Shown here: one piece after another, positions 1 through 8,560 of the stretch
Position numbering within the stretch: position 1 is the stretch's first letter
Layout of the letters: each line of letters opens with the position of its first letter
Source of the DNA: FEN-1219 sp964457725
GTDB lineage: Bacteria > Pseudomonadota > Gammaproteobacteria > Steroidobacterales > Rariloculaceae
Direction: 5' to 3'
Length of the DNA: 26,666 nucleotides
Assembly: GCA_964457725.1 (NCBI GenBank)
Contig: CAYWGQ010000030.1
Location: 1-26,666, forward strand
Program-made: the position numbers and the translations under genes
The notes under the pieces: model-generated
Told to the model about the DNA's origin: nothing
Database searches by the model: none
The model's input: the letters and a program-made list of their open reading frames with translations, nothing else

Positions 1-2653
1 GCCGGCCGTCGACCAGGTTGTCGGTCAGGTCGAGGAGCCCGCGGACGAACGTGCGGTAGCAGTCGGCGACCTCGCGTTGGACGGCGTCGCGGTCGCCCTG
101 CGGCAGGCGCTTGCAGACGAAACCGCCTTTCGCGCCGCTCGGCACGATCACGGTGTTCTTCACCTGCTGCGCCTTCATCAGGCCGAGCACCTCGGTGCGG
201 AAGTCTTCGCGGCGGTCCGACCAGCGCAGCCCGCCGCGCGCGATCTTCGCCATCCTGAGGTGCACGCCCTCGACGCGCTGGGAATGGGCGAAGATCTCGA
301 ACATCGGCCGCGGCTGCGGCAGCTCCGGGATTCGGGCGGGCGCGAGCTTGAACGAGACGTAGCGCTTCGGCTCGCCGCGCTCGAGCTGGAAGTAATTCGT
401 GCGGAGCGTCGCACCGACCGTCGCCGAGAACATCCGCAGAATCCGGTCGTCGTCGAGGCTCGAGGTGCGCTCGAGCTCGGCCGCGATCGTCGTCTCCGCG
501 CGCTCTACGCCCGCGGCGCGCTCCCGCTCGCCGAGATCCGGGTCGAACGTGCCGTTGAAGAGGTCCACCAGCGCCCGGCAGAACCCGGGGAAGCGGCCCA
601 GCACCTCCTGGATGTACGCCTGGCTGAAGCGCAGGTTGCTCTGCAGCGCGTAGCGGCAGTACGCGCGGAGCAGCGCGGCCTCGCGCCAGTCGAGCCCGGC
701 GCGGACGACGAGCGCGTTGAAGCCGTCGTTGTCGGCATCGCCCGCGAGCACGCGCGCGAAGCACGCCATGAAGCGCGGCCCCGTCGCCTCCGTGTCGATC
801 GCCTGCAGGGCTTGCGTCTCGAGCTCGAAGTCCTGCATGTAGACGACCGCATCCGGCGTCGTGACCCGGTAGATCCGCTCGCTGATCACGGCGAAGCCCA
901 TGTTCTCGAGCACCGGCAGCGCGACGTGCAGCGGGATCGGCTCGGTGCGCTTGTACGTCGTGAAACGCAGCCGTTCGGCGCGCCCGGTCGACGAGGGCTC
1001 GAGCGCCATCTCGAGCTCGCTGCCCGCGCGCAGCCGCTCGATCGCGAGCACGTCCGCGTACGCGCGCGCGGCCGGGATCTCCTCCTGGTATGCGGCGGAG
1101 AACGCGTTCTGGTAGCGATGGAAGAGGGCGAGGGCGTCGACGTCCGGTAGCCGCTCGAGGAGCGCCGCGCGGAAGCGGTCCTGCCACGTGCGCACGGCCT
1201 CGTCGATCTCGCGCTCGAGCGCGGCGAAGTCCGGCGGCTCGCTCGCGGGCTTCAGCCAGACGGTCGCGACGAGGCGCGCGAACGCGGGCTCCGAGAGGTC
1301 GATCTCGGTCTCGAGCGCCGCCGCGGCGAAGCGCTCGCGCAGGATCCGCTCGATTCGCTCCCGTGCCTGCGTGTGGTACTGGTCGCGCGGCACGTAGACG
1401 AACAGCGAGTAGAACCGGCCGAACGTCTCGAGCCGGCCGAAGAGCCGTACGCGCCTGCGCTCCTGCAGCCGCATGATCCCGGCCGCGATCTGCTCGAGCT
1501 CCTCGACGGACGCCTGGAAGAGATCGTCGCGCGGAAACGTATCGAGGATGTTCCTGAGCCTGCGGCCGCGGTGGCTCTGAGGATCGACCGCGAAGCGGCG
1601 GAGCAGCCGGTCCACCTTCTCGCGGAGCAGCGGAATCTCGCGCGGGTTCTCGTTGTACGCGTCCGCGGTGAAGAGCCCGATGAAACGCCGCTCGACGCGC
1701 GGGCGGCCTTCCGCATCGAACACCTTCACGCCGATGTGATCGAGGAGCGCGGGGCGATGCACGGTCGAGCGGCGCCCTTCCTTCGTGATCACGAGCGGAC
1801 GCGTCGAGTGCGCCTCTTCGCGGACGCGGCCCGTCAGCTCGATCGGGCCGTCCGGGCTGCGGTTGCCGCGGAGGAGGCCCAAGCCCGTGCCGGGCTTCGG
1901 CTCGAGGCGATCGGCGTCCTCGCCCGGGATCAGCTCGTACTCGCGGTAGCCGAGCAGCGTGAAGTGATCGTCGGCGAGCCAGGCGAGGAACGCGCGCGCC
2001 TCGGCGACATCGCTCGGCGGGCTCACGGTGTTGGCGTCGAGCTCCGCCGCCGCGGCGCGGAGCTTCCGCAGCATCGCGGGCCAATCCGAGACCGCGGTAC
2101 GCACGTCGCGGAGCGTGCGCTCGAGCCGCCGCTCGATCGCGGCGAGCACGCGCGGATCGGCTTCACGCGCGATCTCGAAATGGATGAACGACTCGCGCTT
2201 GCCGCCGCCGTTGCCAGGGCCGTGCTCGATCGTCTCGAGCGTGCCGTCCGCCGCGCGAACGACGCGGAAGATCGGGTGGATCGTCGCGTCGACGCGGAAG
2301 CCGTGGCTGGTCAGCGCCATCGTCAGCGAGTCGACGAGGAACGGCATGTCGTCGTTGACGGTTTGGATCACCGTGCGCGACGACGTCCAGCCGTGCTCGG
2401 CCGCGGTCGGGTTGAAGACGCGGACCTTCGCGCGGCCCGGCCGCCGCTCGCGCGCGAAGCGCAGATGGTCGAGCGCTGCCGCGGCGCGCTCCGCCGGATC
2501 GCCGGCGAGCTCCTCGAGCTCGGCTTGCGCGTAGTACTCCCGCACGAAGCGGGCGGCGTCGACCGGCAGCTCCTCGGCCGCCTTCGACTTCTTCGCCCGC
2601 GCGGCGATCGTCCTGAGCCGCGCCTCGAAATCGATCCCTTCCGTCCTGATCAT
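1..2653 (-). CDS. gdhB: NAD-specific glutamate dehydrogenase, large (~180 kDa) type, N-terminal part
   Basis: This gene runs off the left edge, so only the first 884 codons are present and no stop is visible. The family oxidatively deaminates glutamate to 2-oxoglutarate and ammonia with NAD+, feeding amino acid carbon into the TCA cycle; full members are about 1,600 residues. Translation starts MIRTEGIDFEARLRTIAARA. The first ~700 residues are the regulatory region typical of the family, including a WTSSRTVIQTVNDDMPFLVD segment near residue 90. Near residues 805-850 the diagnostic start of the catalytic domain appears: RGGLRWSDRREDFRTEVLGL followed by MKAQQVKNTVIVPSGAKGGF. The reading frame is the same at the start codon and at the window edge, and I saw no frameshift. 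The ATG at 2653 has a GGGGAG stretch nine bases upstream. It is preceded by a repeat cluster that separates it from zapE on the same strand. Confidence 0.96.
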   Translation of the reverse strand, partial: MIRTEGIDFEARLRTIAARAKKSKAAEELPVDAARFVREYYAQAELEELAGDPAERAAAALDHLRFARERRPGRAKVRVFNPTAAEHGWTSSRTVIQTVNDDMPFLVDSLTMALTSHGFRVDATIHPIFRVVRAADGTLETIEHGPGNGGGKRESFIHFEIAREADPRVLAAIERRLERTLRDVRTAVSDWPAMLRKLRAAAAELDANTVSPPSDVAEARAFLAWLADDHFTLLGYREYELIPGEDADRLEPKPGTGLGLLRGNRSPDGPIELTGRVREEAHSTRPLVITKEGRRSTVHRPALLDHIGVKVFDAEGRPRVERRFIGLFTADAYNENPREIPLLREKVDRLLRRFAVDPQSHRGRRLRNILDTFPRDDLFQASVEELEQIAAGIMRLQERRRVRLFGRLETFGRFYSLFVYVPRDQYHTQARERIERILRERFAAAALETEIDLSEPAFARLVATVWLKPASEPPDFAALEREIDEAVRTWQDRFRAALLERLPDVDALALFHRYQNAFSAAYQEEIPAARAYADVLAIERLRAGSELEMALEPSSTGRAERLRFTTYKRTEPIPLHVALPVLENMGFAVISERIYRVTTPDAVVYMQDFELETQALQAIDTEATGPRFMACFARVLAGDADNDGFNALVVRAGLDWREAALLRAYCRYALQSNLRFSQAYIQEVLGRFPGFCRALVDLFNGTFDPDLGERERAAGVERAETTIAAELERTSSLDDDRILRMFSATVGATLRTNYFQLERGEPKRYVSFKLAPARIPELPQPRPMFEIFAHSQRVEGVHLRMAKIARGGLRWSDRREDFRTEVLGLMKAQQVKNTVIVPSGAKGGFVCKRLPQGDRDAVQREVADCYRTFVRGLLDLTDNLVDGR

Positions 2654-2698
2654 CCCTGCGTTCTCCCCAACTGGCCGCTCGGCCCGAAAGAGCGGATG

Positions 2699-2813
2699 GT
2701 AGGAGCGGCTGTCCAGCCGCGATCTTTCGATCGTGGCCGGATGGTAGGAGCGGCTGTCCAGCCGCGATTTCTCGAGCGTCGACGAAGAGTTGCGGCTGGA
2801 CAGCCGCTCCTAC
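2699..2813. repeat. REP-like palindrome cluster A (3 copies)
   Basis: Three copies of a short palindrome lie between zapE and the glutamate dehydrogenase gene. The core is GCGGCTG-TC-CAGCCGC, a 7-bp stem with a 2-base loop, flanked by GTAGGA on one side and GAT on the other. Two copies are in plus orientation (2699-2723 and 2744-2768, 45 bp apart, both preceded by CGGATG). One is inverted (2791-2813). Two opposed copies could form a larger hairpin. The same element recurs in four other gaps of this window. There is no gene in this gap. Confidence 0.9.
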
Positions 2814-2843
2814 AGCGAGAGAAGGGCTCCGTTCGGCCTGCGC

Positions 2844-3941
2844 TCATGGCCGGTGCGCCGAGGCGAGATAGTCGTGGCTTTGCATTTCCTCGAGCCTGCT
2901 GCGCGTGCGTTCGAAATCGTGCACGAGCTTGCTGCCGCGGTAGAGGTCGCGCGGCGGCGCGGCCGCCGACAGGATCAGCTTGACCCGCCGGTCGTAGAAC
3001 TCGTCGACGAGCGCGATGAACCGCCGCGCCTGGTTCTCGAGGCTCGCGTCGAACTGCGGCACGTCGGAGACGAGCACGGTCTGATACAGCCGCGACAGCT
3101 CGATGTAGTCGTCGTGGCTGCGCGGGCCGTCGCAGATCTGCTCGAAGTCGAACCAGATCACGCCGTCCGCGGCGCGCCGATAGCCGATCCGGCGGCCGAA
3201 GAGCTCGATCGCGCCGCCTTCGTCGCCCTGGTCCGGCGCGATCCCGGCGAAGAGCTCGGCGAGCTTCGCGTCGGCGGCCGCGCCGCTCGGCTGCTGGTAG
3301 ACGTCCGCGCGCTCGAGCACGCGGAGCCGGTAGTCGACGTTGCCCGCGACGTGCATGACCTCCGTGTGGCGCTTCAGGAGCTCGATCGCCGGCAGGAAGC
3401 GCTGCCGCTGCAGCCCGCCGCGGTAGAGGTCGTCCGGCGCGATGTTCGACGTCGCCGCGAGCGTCACGCCGCGGGCGAAGAGGCCCGCGAACAGGCGGCC
3501 GAGGATCATCGCGTCGGCGATGTCGGTCACGACGAGCTCGTCGAAGCACAGCACGCGCGTGCGCTCGGCGAGCCGCCCGGCGAGCACGTCGAGCGGGTCT
3601 TCGCGATCGCGCAGGCTCTTCAGCTCCTCGTGCACGTCGGCCATGAAGCGGTGGAAGTGCCGGCGGAGCTTCTCCCTGAACGGCAGGCTCGCGTAGAAGA
3701 AGTCGAGCAGCAGCGTCTTGCCGCGGCCGACGCCGCCCCACAGATACAGCCCCCGGACGGGCTCGACCGGCCGTCCGGTGAGCCGCGCGAGCTTACGCTT
3801 CAGCAGCCGCTGGTGCCCGCCCCGCTGCACGAGCTCGCGGTGCAGCCGCTCGAGCGCCTGCGCCGCGCGGCGCTGCGCCTCGTCCGGCGCGAGCTCGCCG
3901 CTCGCGAGCCGGCGCTCGTATTGCGCGAGCGGGCTCGTCAC
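2844..3941 (-). CDS. zapE: ZapE, AFG1-type cell-division ATPase
   Basis: This encodes a 365-residue AAA-like ATPase of the ZapE/AFG1 family. In E. coli ZapE binds FtsZ at the constricting septum; the mitochondrial relative AFG1/LACE1 works in protein quality control. Visible motifs are Walker A GGVGRGKT at residues 69-76, Walker B VLCFDEL at about 130-136, and the sensor-like ATSN at 163-166. The family phrases FHRFMADVHEEL and NIAPDDLYRGGLQR are also present. Length matches the family (about 360-380). The GTG start at 3941 overlaps the stop of the upstream acetoacetyl-CoA synthetase gene in a GTGA tetranucleotide, so the two are probably co-transcribed and translationally coupled. The open frame extends far upstream of this GTG, but that part is only the other frame of the synthetase gene and has no family similarity, so the GTG is preferred. 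Confidence 0.95.
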   Translation of the reverse strand: MTSPLAQYERRLASGELAPDEAQRRAAQALERLHRELVQRGGHQRLLKRKLARLTGRPVEPVRGLYLWGGVGRGKTLLLDFFYASLPFREKLRRHFHRFMADVHEELKSLRDREDPLDVLAGRLAERTRVLCFDELVVTDIADAMILGRLFAGLFARGVTLAATSNIAPDDLYRGGLQRQRFLPAIELLKRHTEVMHVAGNVDYRLRVLERADVYQQPSGAAADAKLAELFAGIAPDQGDEGGAIELFGRRIGYRRAADGVIWFDFEQICDGPRSHDDYIELSRLYQTVLVSDVPQFDASLENQARRFIALVDEFYDRRVKLILSAAAPPRDLYRGSKLVHDFERTRSRLEEMQSHDYLASAHRP

Positions 3942-5881
3942 GTCGCGAGCTCCGGACGGTCGCGGAACTCGTCGAGCGCCGCCGGGTTCGCGAGCGCGTC
4001 GAGATTCTTGACCGGCCGGCCATGGATCACTTCGCGCACCGCGAGCTCGACGAGCTTGCCGTTCAGCGTGCGCGGTATATCCGTGACTGGGAGGATCTTC
4101 GCCGGCACGTGCCGCGGGCTCGCGTGCCGGCGAAGCCGCTCGCGAATGCGCTCGCAGAGCGCCGCGTCGAGCGCGTGGCCCGGCTGCAGCCTTACGAACA
4201 GGATCACGCGCGTGTCGCCGTCCCATTCCTGACCGACCGCGATGCTCTCGGCGATCTCGGGCAGCTGCTCGACGATCCGGTAAATCTCGGCCGTGCCGAT
4301 CCGCACGCCGCCCGGGTTCAGCACGGCGTCCGAGCGCCCGTGAATCACGAGGCCGCCGCGATCCGTCAGCTCCGCGTAGTCGCCGTGGCACCAGACGTTC
4401 GGGAAGCGCTCGAAGTACGCCGCGCGGTACTTCGCGCCGTCCGGGTCGTTCCAGAAGCCGATCGGCATCGACGGGAACGGCGCGGTGCAGACGAGCTCGC
4501 CCGGCGCGTTCCGCACCGGCGCGCCGCCGTCGTCGACCACGTCGACCCGCATGCCGAGCCCGCGGCATTGCAGCTCGCCGCGGTACACCGGGTCGAGCGG
4601 ATTGCCGATGCCGAAGCAGGAAATCAGATCGGTGCCGCCCGAGATCGACGCGAGCTGCACGTCTTCCTTCACGTCGCGATAGACGTAGTCGAAGCTCGCC
4701 GGCGCGAGCGGCGAGCCGGTCGAGAGGATGCTGTCGAGCGCCGGGAGCGAGACCGCCTCGCGCGGCGTGTAGCGGCTCTTCTCGAGCGCGGCGAGATACT
4801 TCGCGCTCGTGCCGAAGATCCGGATGCGCTCGCGCTCCGCGAGCCGCCACAGCACGCCCGGATCCGGATGGAGCGGCGCGCCGTCGTAGAGCACGGCCGT
4901 CGCGCCGCACGCGAGCGTCGAGACGAGCCAGTGCCACATCATCCAGCCGCAGGTCGTGAAGTAGAACACGACGTCCCCCGGCTTCACGTCGCAGTGCAGC
5001 ACGTGCTCCTTCTGGTGCTGGAGCAGCGTGCCGCCCGCGCCGTGCACGATGCACTTCGGCACGCCGGTCGTGCCGGACGAGTACAGGATGTAGCGCGGCG
5101 CCGCGAACGGCGTCGGCTCGACGACGCTCGGCGCGTCGCCGCTCGCGGCCTCGTCCCAGGCGATCGCGCCGCGCAGCGACGCCAAGTCCGGGCGAGCGTT
5201 CCGGTACGGCACGACGATCGTCGCCGCGAGCGCGGGCAGCCGCTCGACGATCGCGCGGACGACCGGCAGGGAGTCGATCGACTTGCCGTTGTAGAAGTAG
5301 CCGTCGGTCGCGAACAGCACCTTCGGCTCGATCTGCCCGAAGCGGTCGAGCACGCCGTCCGCGCCGAAATCCGGCGAGCACGACGACCAGACGGCACCCA
5401 AGCTCGCGGTCGCGAGCATCGCGGCGACGGTCTCGGGCCGGTTCGCCATGAAGGCCGCGACGCGGTCGCCGGGGCCGACGCCGAGCGCGCGGAGCGTGTG
5501 CGCGACGGCTCCGGCCTCGCGGGCAAGCTCGCGGCGGCTCACCTCGAGCCGCTCGCCGCGCTCGTTCGCGAACACGAGCGCGACGCCGTCGGCATGCTCC
5601 GGCCGGAGCAGGTTCTCCGCGAAGTTGAGCGTCGCGCCGGGAAACCAGCGTGCGCCCGGCATGCGGTCGAAATCCTCGACGACGCGCTCCGGGTCGTAGT
5701 GTCCGCGCACGCCGCAGAACTCCCAGACCTCGCGCCAGAACGCGGCCGGCTCCGCGATGCTCCAGTCGTAGAGCGCGGCATAGTCGTCGCCCGCGAGCCG
5801 CGCGCGGTTCCGCTCGATGAAGCGGCGCATGTTGCTCGCGGCCGCGCGCGTCTCGGACGGGCGCCACAACGGCTCGGTCAC
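3938..5881 (-). CDS. aacS: Acetoacetyl-CoA synthetase (acetoacetate-CoA ligase)
   Basis: This 647-residue cytosolic ANL-superfamily enzyme activates acetoacetate with ATP and CoA to acetoacetyl-CoA, which links ketone body, leucine or polyhydroxybutyrate breakdown to central metabolism. The adenylation P-loop motif YSSGTTGVPK is at 267-276. SISGGTDLISCF at 412-423 is characteristic of acetoacetyl-CoA synthetases rather than acetyl-CoA synthetases. The C-terminal hinge and lysine motifs are NPGGVRIGTAEIYR (522-535) and LNGKL with catalytic K609. The N-terminal linker domain (LYDWSIAEPAAFWREVWEF) is complete and the length is normal for the family. The start is GTG at 5881, immediately before the divergent promoter region of the ETF oxidoreductase gene. 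Its last codons overlap the zapE start. Confidence 0.94.
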   Translation of the reverse strand: MTEPLWRPSETRAAASNMRRFIERNRARLAGDDYAALYDWSIAEPAAFWREVWEFCGVRGHYDPERVVEDFDRMPGARWFPGATLNFAENLLRPEHADGVALVFANERGERLEVSRRELAREAGAVAHTLRALGVGPGDRVAAFMANRPETVAAMLATASLGAVWSSCSPDFGADGVLDRFGQIEPKVLFATDGYFYNGKSIDSLPVVRAIVERLPALAATIVVPYRNARPDLASLRGAIAWDEAASGDAPSVVEPTPFAAPRYILYSSGTTGVPKCIVHGAGGTLLQHQKEHVLHCDVKPGDVVFYFTTCGWMMWHWLVSTLACGATAVLYDGAPLHPDPGVLWRLAERERIRIFGTSAKYLAALEKSRYTPREAVSLPALDSILSTGSPLAPASFDYVYRDVKEDVQLASISGGTDLISCFGIGNPLDPVYRGELQCRGLGMRVDVVDDGGAPVRNAPGELVCTAPFPSMPIGFWNDPDGAKYRAAYFERFPNVWCHGDYAELTDRGGLVIHGRSDAVLNPGGVRIGTAEIYRIVEQLPEIAESIAVGQEWDGDTRVILFVRLQPGHALDAALCERIRERLRRHASPRHVPAKILPVTDIPRTLNGKLVELAVREVIHGRPVKNLDALANPAALDEFRDRPELAT

Positions 5882-5916
5882 GGGTTCTTCGCTCGAAGTT
5901 TCGAGTGGGGACCGGA

Positions 5917-5925
5917 TGTTACAAT
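5917..5925 (+). promoter_or_regulatory. Candidate extended -10 promoter for the ETF oxidoreductase gene
   Basis: TGTTACAAT is an extended -10 element (TG, one base, TACAAT at 5920-5925). I see no good -35 hexamer, which is usual for extended -10 promoters. Transcription would start near 5932. That lies downstream of the first in-frame GTG (5905), so it supports the GTG at 5968 as the real start. Confidence 0.5.
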
Positions 5926-5967
5926 GCCGGCCCGTTCCCCCATACCCGCATTTCCCGCAGCGTATCG

Positions 5968-7608
5968 GTGTCGAGAGAGTCGCTCGAGTTCGACGTGGTT
6001 ATCGTCGGCGCCGGACCGGCGGGCCTCGCGGCCGGCTGCCGGCTCGGTCAGCTCGCGCGGGAGGCCGGCGCCGCGCCGTCGATCGCGATCGTCGAGAAGG
6101 GCGCGGCCGTCGGCTCGCACATCGTCTCGGGCGCCGTGATCGAGCCGCGGGCGCTCGCGGAGCTCTTCCCCGATTGGCGCGAGCGCGGCGCGCCGTTGGG
6201 GCCCGCCGTCGCGAGCGAGGAGCTCCTGTGGCTCGGCGCTAGCGGCGCCCGCCGCGTGCCGGGGGCGCTCGTTCCGCGCGCGCTCCGCAACGACGGCAAC
6301 CACGTCGCGAGCTTGGGCGAGCTCTGCGGCTGGCTCGGCGCGGAAGCCGAGTCGCTCGGCTGCGACGTTCTGCCGGGCACCGCGGCGGTCGACGTGCTGT
6401 ACGACGGCGAGCGCGTCGCCGGCGTCGTCACCGGCGATCTCGGCGTCGGCCGCGACGGGAACCCGAAGGCCGGCTACACGCCGGGCTACGAGCTGCGCGC
6501 GAAGTACACGATCTTCGCCGAGGGCTGCCGCGGCCATCTCGGCCGCGCGCTCGAGCGGCGGTTCGGCCTGCGGAACGGCGCCGACCCGCAGCACTACGCG
6601 ATCGGCTTCAAGGAGATCTGGCAGATCGACGCGGCGCGGCACCGCGAGGGCCACGTGCTGCACACGGCCGGCTGGCCGCTCGCCGGGCTCGACGGCGGCG
6701 GCTTCCTGTATCACGCGGCCGGCGGACGCGTGTACGCCGGTCTCGTCGTCTCGCTCGCGTACCGCAATCCGCACCTCGACCCCTACGAGGAGTTTCAGCG
6801 GTGGAAGACGCACCCGGCCATTCGCCGCGTGCTCGAGGGCGGCGAGCGCATCGCCTACGGCGCCCGCGCGGTGAACAAGGGCGGTTTGCAGTCGTTGCCG
6901 AAGCTCGCCGTGCCGGGCGGGCTCCTCGTCGGCTGCGAGGCCGGGTTTCTGAATCCCGCAAAGATCAAAGGCACGCACACCGCGATGAAGACCGGCATGC
7001 TCGCGGCCGAGAGCGTGTTCCGCGCGATCGCCGCGGGCGATGCGGGCGGCCGCGTGCTCGAGGATTACGCGGCGAGCGTGCGCGCGTCGTGGGTGTGGCA
7101 GGAGCTGCGCGCGGCCCGCAACTTCGCGGCGGGCGTCGCGCGCTTCGGTCCGCTCGTCGGCGGCGCGCTCGGGTTCCTCGAGCAGAACCTGCTCGGTGGG
7201 CGCTCGCCGGTCACGCTGCGGAATCGCGTCCGCGACCGCGAGACGCTGCTGCCGGCCGCGTCCGCGCCGCGGATCGACTATCCGCGGCACGACGGCGTCG
7301 TGTCGTTCGACCGGCCGTCGTCGGTGTATCTGTCGGGCGTCGCGCACGAGGAGGATCAGCCCGTGCATCTCAGGCTCGCGGACCCCGACCTGCCGGTGCG
7401 CGACAACCTGCCGCGCTACGACGAGCCGGCGCAGCGCTACTGCCCGGCCGGCGTCTACGAGATCGTCCGCGACGCGTCCGGCGCGCGCTTCCAGATCAAC
7501 GCGGCGAACTGCGTGCACTGCAAGACGTGCGACATCAAGGATCCGGCCCAGAACATCACCTGGGTCCCGCCGGAAGGCGGCGGCGGCCCGAACTACACCT
7601 CGATGTAG
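5968..7608 (+). CDS. Electron transfer flavoprotein-ubiquinone oxidoreductase (ETF-QO)
   Basis: This membrane-associated flavo-iron-sulfur enzyme passes electrons from reduced electron transfer flavoprotein to ubiquinone, so it serves acyl-CoA and other dehydrogenases. With the GTG start at 5968 it has 546 residues, the usual length. The N-terminal FAD motif GAGPAG is at residues 14-19, directly after VSRESLEFDVVIV, which matches how the family normally begins. The mid-region has YTPGYELRAKYTIFAEGCRG and KIKGTHTAMKTGMLAAE, both typical of ETF-QO. The C-terminal ferredoxin-like domain supplies the 4Fe-4S ligands C492, C515, C518 and C521 (in NCVHCKTCDIKDP) and ends PNYTSM. An in-frame GTG at 5905 would add 21 unrelated residues and lies upstream of the predicted transcription start. 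The gene is divergent from acetoacetyl-CoA synthetase; the etfBA genes are not in the window. Confidence 0.95.
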   Translation: MSRESLEFDVVIVGAGPAGLAAGCRLGQLAREAGAAPSIAIVEKGAAVGSHIVSGAVIEPRALAELFPDWRERGAPLGPAVASEELLWLGASGARRVPGALVPRALRNDGNHVASLGELCGWLGAEAESLGCDVLPGTAAVDVLYDGERVAGVVTGDLGVGRDGNPKAGYTPGYELRAKYTIFAEGCRGHLGRALERRFGLRNGADPQHYAIGFKEIWQIDAARHREGHVLHTAGWPLAGLDGGGFLYHAAGGRVYAGLVVSLAYRNPHLDPYEEFQRWKTHPAIRRVLEGGERIAYGARAVNKGGLQSLPKLAVPGGLLVGCEAGFLNPAKIKGTHTAMKTGMLAAESVFRAIAAGDAGGRVLEDYAASVRASWVWQELRAARNFAAGVARFGPLVGGALGFLEQNLLGGRSPVTLRNRVRDRETLLPAASAPRIDYPRHDGVVSFDRPSSVYLSGVAHEEDQPVHLRLADPDLPVRDNLPRYDEPAQRYCPAGVYEIVRDASGARFQINAANCVHCKTCDIKDPAQNITWVPPEGGGGPNYTSM

Positions 7609-7639
7609 CGGCTTCGAACCGGCCTCGCTCGTCATCGTG

Positions 7640-7804
7640 GTAGGAGCGGCTGGACAGCCGCGATCTTCGCCACCGCCGCCGACATTCGCGGCGCGGCGGT
7701 CGAGACGATCGCGGCTGGCCCGGCCCCCCCGCGATCGCCCCCCCCCCCCCCCACTTGCGCGGGGGGGGGGACGATAGAATCGCGGCTGGACCGCCGCTCC
7801 TACC
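7640..7804. repeat. REP-like palindrome cluster B (2 good copies, 1 degenerate)
   Basis: Copies of the window-wide palindrome sit between the convergent ETF-QO and acyltransferase genes. One copy at 7640-7664 reads GTAGGAGCGGCTG-GA-CAGCCGCGAT, so its loop is GA rather than TC in this orientation. An inverted copy at 7779-7804 has a one-base change in the stem (GGACCGCC for GGACAGCC). A degenerate half-copy (GATCGCGGCTGG) lies near 7708. The C and G homopolymer hairpin is embedded between them. Confidence 0.8.
7738..7770. other. C15/G10 homopolymer inverted repeat
   Basis: Fifteen consecutive C (7738-7752), the 8-base linker ACTTGCGC, then ten consecutive G (7761-7770). The two runs can pair into a hairpin of up to ten G:C pairs. 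It lies in the convergent gap between two genes, inside the repeat cluster. Runs this long are prone to slippage and sequencing error, so the exact lengths may not be reliable. Confidence 0.85.
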
Positions 7805-7816
7805 GAAGAGGCGGGA

Positions 7817-8560
7817 TCAGGCGGCGCGGTCGTCGAGCTCGAGCGGCGCGAGATCCGGCTCGCCGAGGTGCTCGAGCATCCGGAGCCGCGCCGCGCGCAT
7901 CAGCTCGCGCGGCGTCGGATGATGCTCCGGCCGGAGCGGCGGCAGCACCCGCACGGCGAGCGAGCCCGGCGCCGGCAGCACGGCGCCGGACGGCAGCTTC
8001 CGGCGCGAGCCGTGGATCACGACCGGCACGACCGGCAGCGACGCGAGCGCGGCCGCGCCGAACGCGCCGATCTGAAACGGCCGAAGCCCCGGCTCCTCCC
8101 TGAACGTGCCCTCGGGGAAAAACGCGAGCGCGCCGCCGCGCTGCGCCGCTTCGACGAGCCGCCGCGTGATCCGCCGCCGGTCGAACGCATCGTCCCGGTT
8201 CACGAACGCGGAGCCGAGCCGGCGCAGCACGAAGCCCGCGAGCGGGAACGTCGCCATGTCGTGCTTGATCAGGAACGTGAAGCGGGCGGGTAACGCGGCC
8301 GTCAGCACGATGCCATCGAGATAGCTCGCATGGTTCGCGACGACGACGCACGTCTCGTGCGTCGCCGGCAGCTCGCCCTCGACGCGGACTGGGCTGCCGA
8401 TCAGCGCGAAGAACAGCCGCGCGGCCGCGCGCGCCGCGCGGCGCCGCCAGTCGAGCCGCGGCGTCACCGCGAGCACGGCGGCGAGCGGCGTCACGACGAC
8501 GAGCAGCGTCGTCCAGGCGTAGCAGCCGTACAGCCAGCGGAGCGGGGCGCGGAGAAGCAT
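7817..8560 (-). CDS. PlsC-type 1-acylglycerol-3-phosphate acyltransferase
   Basis: This is a 247-residue lysophospholipid acyltransferase of the PlsC/LPLAT family, acting at the inner membrane to transfer acyl groups onto lysophosphatidate or a related lysolipid. Residues 9-32 are a hydrophobic membrane segment. The catalytic HX4D motif is NHASYLD (H77, D82) and the substrate-binding motif is FPEGTFREE from residue 148. A third block, VVPVVIHGSRR, follows at about 177. I prefer the ATG at 8560 because the protein then begins with the membrane segment, as is usual for the family. An in-frame GTG at 8611 would add 17 residues with no family likeness. Neither start has a clear ribosome binding site. 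Which acyl acceptor it uses cannot be told from sequence; it could be a second, non-PlsC paralogue. Confidence 0.88.
   Translation of the reverse strand: MLLRAPLRWLYGCYAWTTLLVVVTPLAAVLAVTPRLDWRRRAARAAARLFFALIGSPVRVEGELPATHETCVVVANHASYLDGIVLTAALPARFTFLIKHDMATFPLAGFVLRRLGSAFVNRDDAFDRRRITRRLVEAAQRGGALAFFPEGTFREEPGLRPFQIGAFGAAALASLPVVPVVIHGSRRKLPSGAVLPAPGSLAVRVLPPLRPEHHPTPRELMRAARLRMLEHLGEPDLAPLELDDRAA

Noticed and set aside
77..2983. Long plus-strand open frames over the left end of the window
   Set aside because: They are antisense to the NAD-glutamate dehydrogenase gene, have low-complexity Arg/Ala/Glu composition and no recognisable domain. The minus-strand frame carries the family motifs.
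2844..5867. A single 1,007-codon minus-strand open frame covering zapE and most of the synthetase gene
   Set aside because: Only the part downstream of the GTG at 3941 resembles a protein family. The upstream part is an arginine- and alanine-rich shadow of the acetoacetyl-CoA synthetase frame, kept open by the high GC content. No fusion is implied.
5905..5967. GTG start at 5905 for ETF-QO
   Set aside because: It lies upstream of the likely transcription start (about 5932) and adds 21 residues unlike the family; GTG at 5968 begins right before the FAD-binding strand.
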